64,000 bases of DNA from Campylorhamphus procurvoides (lineage: Eukaryota > Chordata > Aves > Passeriformes > Dendrocolaptidae), in the NCBI GenBank assembly GCA_013396655.1, contig WBMV01004159.1, positions 1-64,000 of the forward strand. The letters run 5' to 3'. Shown here in pieces: positions 58,124-64,000 of the stretch. Every line of letters starts with the position of its first letter. Within the stretch, counting starts at the first letter, position 1. The position numbers and the translations under genes were made by a program. The notes under the pieces are model-generated. The model was not told where the DNA came from and ran no database searches. It saw only the letters and a list, made by a program, of their open reading frames with translations.

Positions 58124-59329
58124 CTTCAATTTGGTCACTGATAATTTCTGATTACTTTCAAGCCATTTACTCACAAGTAAAAATAAACAGTCTTAACAAT
58201 ATACTTTTAGTTATGCCACAATCCACTTGCTTAACTTTTGGAAGTATCTATTTCTTATTTCCTAGGTGAATTTCAGCCCAAGCCCCCCAAACCTGAAAGC
58301 ATTTCTAAGACATACAGTTTAATGGTTTTTGCTTCAAATTTGCTTACGTAAGTACTCTGCTGATAAAAGGCATGGTACAATTACAACAACTAGGGATGAC
58401 TTCTTCCAAATTCTCTAGCCACAAAGAAAATTTACAAGGCATCATATAATCCATAAACAAAATCCATCTCTGCATAAACATAGAAAAGGGAGACAGGTCT
58501 GTGTTCAAAGACCCCGGGCCAACATTGCAGGGTTTGATAATGGTGGTGTCTATAACTCCCTTTCCCACATAGCACAAGCCGCCTTTTTTCTATAAGCAAA
58601 TTTAATCTCCATCTATCAAATGCTGTCTCACCCACTGACTGACCTAGTGGCTGTTCTGTGATATCTCCTTCTTGTTAAGGGCCTGGATCAGGAGATATAC
58701 AAAGTACTGTCCTATTTAACATCAGACTGTTTAACATCAGACCAGTATGGAGTGAAAAGTCAGACTTCACTGCACTGCAGTAGAAGTGAGAATAAATAAT
58801 TCCTCCTTCCCTGATCTTACCAGCAAGCACAAAAGAAGATGCCACCAGATTCAACAGAAATAGGATAGCAGATTAGTTTCACCACTAAAACTTTGAGGTT
58901 TATTTCAAATCCAATTTTTTCTGTCAGTGGCTGGGTTTTATTAAGCCATAGGATGACAGACCAGAAAATGTGCTGCTGACAAGTGTCTTTTCTTGACCCA
59001 CATTCTTCTACACTGAAGCCACCAGAATAGACCAGAAGGTAGGCAATTCCTCATTTTACTTGAAATTCTTTAGGTTTTAAATGAGACTAGGCAGCCCACA
59101 GTCATTCCTTCTTTCCCCCTTCCATATTCTTTTATTTCCTAGACACATACTGTATTCACCCAGGCTCATTCTAGTCTGAAAACTCCCACTGCACACATAC
59201 CTTTGACACTGCCACATTTCTACAAAGGTGGAACATTGTCCAGTCTGACTTCCAGCTTGGCTTCTCTTTGCTGAGATATTAGACCAATGAGGACTATGCA
59301 TACAATTCAAGATGCAGGCTCATTATCTG
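58124..59329. other. Unannotated stretch
   Basis: About 1.2 kb with no recognised repeat. Two overlapping reverse frames (58344-58635) have no family features. Confidence 0.5.
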
Positions 59330-60200
59330 TTATGCTAGATGTTGGGATATTTCAAGCTTCTTTCATAGATCTTGGCCATTCCCACAGCTTTTCTTTAAAG
59401 TTTCTTCAAGCTTTCAGTGTCCACACTGGGTTTTTTGCACCTGGCCACCATGTGGCATGACACAGACATCAACCAAGCTCATTAATAATGGCAAACTATT
59501 CCAGACACTATTTCTTTGACCACAGCATGATCCTCACCTTTAGTGAGTGATTTGCGAAGAGTTCTCAAAGCCACTGCTTTCTGTCACATGATCTTGATGC
59601 CAGAACACTAGGTGTGCAAAAGCAGAATTTGTTTCTCCCTGTATAATGTATGTATCACTGGTTACACACAGCTTACAGAGGTCTCTAGACTGGTTGTTAT
59701 CTGTGCTCTGACTTTTGTATTGATCCTCCAGCTTTCACATCATTAGCGAAATGATCAGTAATGATTTTATGACATGGATAAAAATGTTAAACAACCTTAG
59801 GTCCACAGGAGTCAATTCAGCAAAACATCCACTCAGCAGTGTTTCCCCAGCAATTGTTTCTAAAAGAACATAATTTATGCAATATTGTCACCTGACTGAT
59901 ACATACTGATTTAGTATTGGTTTTGCTCCTTAGTCAAAATGCTTTGCAATACCAAGTTAAAATCATTTACAGATTCCTAACTGCATTACATCAACACTTC
60001 TAGCAATCAAGTTTGCTTGAATTTTTTTTCTTAGCTTTAGAAGATAGGTTTTCAGTAAATCTATGTCTATTGGCATTATTTAACTTTTCTTATCCCTTAA
60101 AAAAATAAACACATCTATTAGTCACCATTTCAGCAAGACAGACAAATTTCTAATTTCTTGAGTTCTCTTATCTTTTTCTATTGTCACAGCATTTGTACTG
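59330..60200 (-). mobile_element. Very old CR1/L3-like LINE remnant
   Basis: The minus strand at ~59700-59770 translates to ITDHFANDVKAGGSIQKSEH, alignable to the RT catalytic region (FADDTKLGGS-type), with the box now FAND. Plus-strand text 'catcattagcgaaatgatca', 'gataaaaatgttaaacaacc' and 'aatctatgtctattggca' follows the reverse-complement order of ancient CR1/L3 elements. The core 59690-60110 is well supported; outer limits are approximate and weaker similarity may extend to ~60850. Heavily mutated. Confidence 0.7.
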
Positions 60201-62941
60201 TTTTGGTACCTTGGAAGCATCCCAGCATTCCACAATACATGGATAGCAGGTCACATAGTTTGTAAAATCCAGAATATAAAGGTTCAAATTTTTAAAAAGC
60301 TGTTTGAGATTACTTCTAATGTCTTTTTGATCATCATCTTCACATTATCATTTGATTATAAAGTGCACAACATGCAAATAAATTTATGGGCAGTGGACAA
60401 ACCTGGTCACTTTGAGATCTGTCCTCTAGTACTTCTCTGGAATCTGCTATTGCTGTATTAACCATTCTGGAGGCTAAGTTCTCTCCTAGGAATTAGACTT
60501 CTTTTTTTTTTTTCTTCCAGTTTTTCCTGTATTATGTTTTTGGCTGCTTAGATTTTTATTTTTGTGGATGCTTTTATCTAGATCCCTTCCAATTAAATGA
60601 ATACAAAAATCATCTTAATCTTCTTGACTGCGGTTTTTCAGATGTCTCCTCACAATCCCTCAAGGTTTCAGTTGCACTTTTTTTTCCTTTCTCATTTTCC
60701 CCTTTCAAGTGAAATGTTGCATTACCCGTCCCAATTCGATCCTTTAAAAACTTAAAAAATATCTTACACAGCTTGCAATAGTTCAACTCTGATTACTAGA
60801 TCATGAGTGTATTTGGTTTAAAGTGTTTTAGCTGACTCGCCAGCACCTCAAAGAAACTCACAGTCTTGAAATATTCTAATTTACCTGCAAGGGCTCTAGA
60901 TTTGTATGCGATTTTTTTTTCCTACTCTAGAAAGAGTCAGCAAGGCTTAGACAAGACACTCAATGACTTGGAACGACTGCTTTTTCAGCCTTGTTTACTA
61001 CAGAATGATTGTAAAAGACTTTTAGCAACTTTGTTCCTACTAACAGATATTCTGTTTTGCTGAACAATGTGGCTGTTACCTACATTGCCTTCATTTCTAA
61101 AAGCACTTTAAGGGTTCATTAATTATGAGAATAAGCACTACATTGCATGCACAACTCATATAGAGTGAATTATTTGCCACAGAGCCTTTCTAGTAATTTA
61201 GCTCAATTTTGTTCAGTCTCTGTTACTGAAATACTATCTGTTATCTGACAGTGCTTTGATAGCGCTAGGGCTTTTCAAAGAACTGCTTATTCTTACCTAG
61301 AAAAGACCAGTTCAGCAAAACAAATATTTGTTGGGAATATATGATAAAGTCATTATCCGGAACGGTTTCTTGATTTAAAATGGTATTTCTAAATACAATA
61401 AGCTGTAGCAGAATATGAGGGTTTAGGGATCTGTTTTTAATGCTGTAGATGAATGATCTGATGTGAAGAACCTAAAAAAAATTTGTAATACTTTATATTG
61501 ATTGTCCATACTTTTTTTTCCTGTATTCAATCACACTGTTTATAGAGGAAGAGATACTTAAACTTTTTCCTGCATGAAATGAAGACTTGAATTCCTAGGT
61601 TGCTACCTGACACATAATTTACCAAGAGGAAATATCAAGGCCATTGACTGAGCATCAGTCACCAACCAGGTTTTAAGGAGTCAGCTCACCTGGCTTTTTT
61701 GCAACTCCTATTTTTCGAGATGTTTTCAGTAGATAGGAATATTAATTCACTAGAATGCTAACAATACCTTGTCAGAAAGGAATCAAATGATAATGAGAAA
61801 ACTGCTGTTAAAAAATGTGGGCTTGAGCCCTATGTGTTTTGGATTTGAGTCTTTTAATTGAGAAAAGCTGTTTTTGCAAGCTACATATGCCTTGCTATCT
61901 AAGGTGCTTCCTGTTTAAAACAAACACATTCAAGAGCAGACACAATGAATTCTTACAAGGTAGGAGGTTTAAATAATGGCACTATGACTTCATGAGAGTA
62001 AATGCAAGGGGCTTTTAGGATTCCAAGAGAAACTGTTAAGGTTGTGGCCTACAGAAAAAAAAATATATATTGGTCACCCTTCACCTTAAATCTATAAGTT
62101 ATTCTAGATACTCTTTTATCCAAAACTATAGAAGATCCTAATCTGCCATAACAAAAGCAGTATTGTTCCTCCTGGATTTGCTTAGAACAACATAAATTGA
62201 GTCAAAAATATCTATAATAGTAGAGAGTATGCAAGTCCTAAATCAGTTGCTATACTATTTAAAATAATGTAAGGGGAATTTATTGCATTCAGGCAAGAAA
62301 GGTTGCTTGATGGTACAGCACCAGGTTCATGGCCTGTGTTTGTCTTGATGGGTACCAAACAGTGGAACCACCACAAGGAAAGGTATGACTTACCAATAAG
62401 GGTTGTGCAAGTGCATCATTGTAACCAGACCATAAATATCTGCTGCAGTTTCTAAGACAGTAATTTTGTCTTATCTGAGGTGAAAGGACAGGAAAGAAAC
62501 ACAGTTCAGTCTCTAAATAAATAATTCATTTAAAATTATAACATTTTCTCCTCATGTTTTTCTTTTCTCAAAACTGACAGATTTGCAATCATTTTTACTC
62601 AGAGAAACAAATATACATCAGCTTCATTATTCCCCCCCCCCCCAAGCAGCTATTACAGGAACTAAATGTTTTTTCTATCATATTTTGTGATGAGGGAAAG
62701 GAAAATGTCAGCAGGATTACTTCTAAGGAAAAAAAGACAAAGATCCTGAACAATCAGATAATCATGCCTTCCAGAAAGAAAGCAACCCAGCCTGGTGTGA
62801 CAGTTCAGAAAAAAAATGGTGGAAGACAGGCCCAGTCTCCATAAGCAAGTGAAATAACTGAAGTAAGTGTAATGTGAGTGGAGTGTTTGCAATTCTCTAC
62901 CTCCTGTCATATTTTTTCTACATAGCATCTAATTCATTTTT
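60201..62941. other. Unannotated AT-rich stretch
   Basis: About 2.7 kb. The left 600 bp may be a further part of the old CR1/L3 remnant. A C12 homopolymer lies at 62632-62643. No gene is recognised. Confidence 0.45.
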
Positions 62942-62946
62942 TCTTT
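62942..62946. repeat. 5-bp target-site duplication, left copy
   Basis: TCTTT, repeated exactly at 63283-63287. Confidence 0.88.
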
Positions 62947-63282
62947 TGTTAAAGGGGTCTGACTGTACTGGTCTAAAGGTAAACCAGCAGGAGAAACGAA
63001 AGCAACTCCAAAAGAGATATCAAGTCAGAATTACAATTTAATAAAAACATCACAAATACAAAGATGCAGAGGAAAAATCTGTTTGACCCACAAAATTCAG
63101 ATGTACAACNACAGGTGTTCCTCAGGGAGCTGATGCAAATGATTCAGTATTAGCACTTCATGAGAAAATGACATAGAGGGTGTAGAATACAGAGCCCTGG
63201 CCACACCCACACAATGACAAACTGGCCTCAGCCACTATAACCAGGACACTGATACACAAAATAAACTTTGTTATAGGCCACA
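62947..63282 (-). mobile_element. Solo LTR, 336 bp, ERVL-like
   Basis: The plus strand starts TGTTAAAGGGGTCTG and ends TATAGGCCACA, with TG...CA termini and an exact 5-bp TCTTT duplication on both sides, as for ERVL-type integration. The minus strand is preferred as sense because it carries 'cagtgtcctggttatagtgg', like the start of common avian LTRs, and ATTAAA (complement of 63037-63042). Plus-strand AATAAA motifs leave orientation somewhat open. An N lies at 63110. No internal region remains. Confidence 0.85.
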
Positions 63283-63287
63283 TCTTT
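63283..63287. repeat. 5-bp target-site duplication, right copy
   Basis: TCTTT, identical to 62942-62946. Confidence 0.88.
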
Positions 63288-64000
63288 CTAATCTATCATC
63301 CTATCCAGATATTAATCTTAGAATTTCATCAGTAACAAAACAAGAGCAGAGAGTTTTTCTTCTCTGCATAGGTCAAAATATAAAAACAACAACAACAATA
63401 ACAACATCATCACAATTCCAATTTTGCTTCCTGTAATAGATGAGATTGTCAGTGATTTTTGAAGGTTACTGAATTCCACCACATCAAACAAGTAACAATA
63501 TGCAAAATCGTTACCAAAGTACGGTAAGGAAATCTTTTCTTTCAGATTGTTCATTTAAAAATTTGAATGACTCATAACATCATTACAATTTTCAGCTAAA
63601 TTAAACAGTGAATCCCTTATCAGAAATAAGAACAAGAGAAAGAGAAGGGAACAGAAATTATCTATTAATCACATGTAGTTTATTTTCACCAAAGGACACA
63701 GTTTTGATTAATTTCTTTAGTCAAAGGAGAGAAGTTACTATAACAGTAAAGAAAGCTAAAGTAGATAAAATACAAAGAATGCAGATAAAATAATTTACAA
63801 GCTATACATGGTAATTTCTTAGTATCCAACATGACCACTGTCAAACTATTTATGAAGAAAAATAGAGAAAAAGAGAGAGAGCTATTCTTGAACATTTCTG
63901 TGGGAGCTTAACTGTTTACCAAAAAATAGAATAAAGCATCTTATTATCAGACAAATTTCATTACCTTGCTGCTTTGATATAGTTTAAGATCATTACAATG
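63288..64000. other. Unannotated AT-rich stretch
   Basis: Right end of the window. Contains a short (AAC)n-like run at ~63386-63405 and no recognised gene or transposon. Confidence 0.5.

Overview
This window is vertebrate nuclear DNA, almost certainly from a bird and probably a songbird. The reasons are the many CR1 LINE fragments, most of them 5'-truncated and several ending in the CR1 tail motif ATTCTGTG; several retroviral LTRs of avian type; and two SINEs that join a tRNA-Ile-like head to a CR1-like tail, the structure I recall for zebra-finch TguSINE1. The background is AT-rich. I find no convincing protein-coding gene, no tRNA or rRNA gene, and nothing prokaryotic. Nearly all long open frames are reverse-transcriptase remnants or frames antisense to LTRs. 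The window looks intergenic, or lies inside a very long intron, in a draft short-read assembly (single Ns plus two short N runs).

Layout. 1-680: CR1 on the minus strand, running off the left edge. 1075-1275: CR1 3' scrap. 3166-4248: LTR of about 1.1 kb with a near-perfect 5-bp target duplication. 6668-7880: a second large LTR of a related design. About 9840-10560: an LTR-like block with TATA and AATAAA on the minus strand. 13757-14137: CR1 3' end, leading into a 971-bp direct repeat (13980-14950 and 14952-15922) joined by one N, very likely an assembly artefact. 17205-17470 and 18841-19145: more CR1 ends, the last capped by an 18-copy TAGGA array. 19150-20880: an unexplained GC-richer block, followed by a possible LTR at 21220-21490.

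24408-25227: two CR1 scraps. 27019-27067: a perfect 22-bp inverted repeat. 30434-30580: SINE. 33885-35110: old CR1. 36310-39337: two CR1 copies in opposite orientation, head to head. 39480-40620: repeat-free sequence that reads like a conserved non-coding element. 46244-46360: four-unit minisatellite. 48070-48185: CR1 scrap. 49700-50230 and about 52270-52990: possible LTRs. 51500-52060: old CR1 reverse-transcriptase remnant.

56920-57968: a CR1 3' end interrupted by a 583-bp solo LTR flanked by a 6-bp duplication, followed at once by the second SINE. 59330-60200: a very old CR1/L3-like remnant. 62947-63282: a solo LTR with a perfect 5-bp duplication. The rest is AT-rich single-copy-looking sequence.

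There is no set of genes working together here. What can be read is a history of insertions: old CR1 decay, younger CR1, SINE and LTR insertions, and recombination of proviruses to solo LTRs. I did not find a new biological system. The most useful observations are the false-looking duplication, the nested LTR with its exact target duplication, the perfect palindrome, and the candidate conserved element. Repeat family names come from memory of consensus sequences, not from a search.
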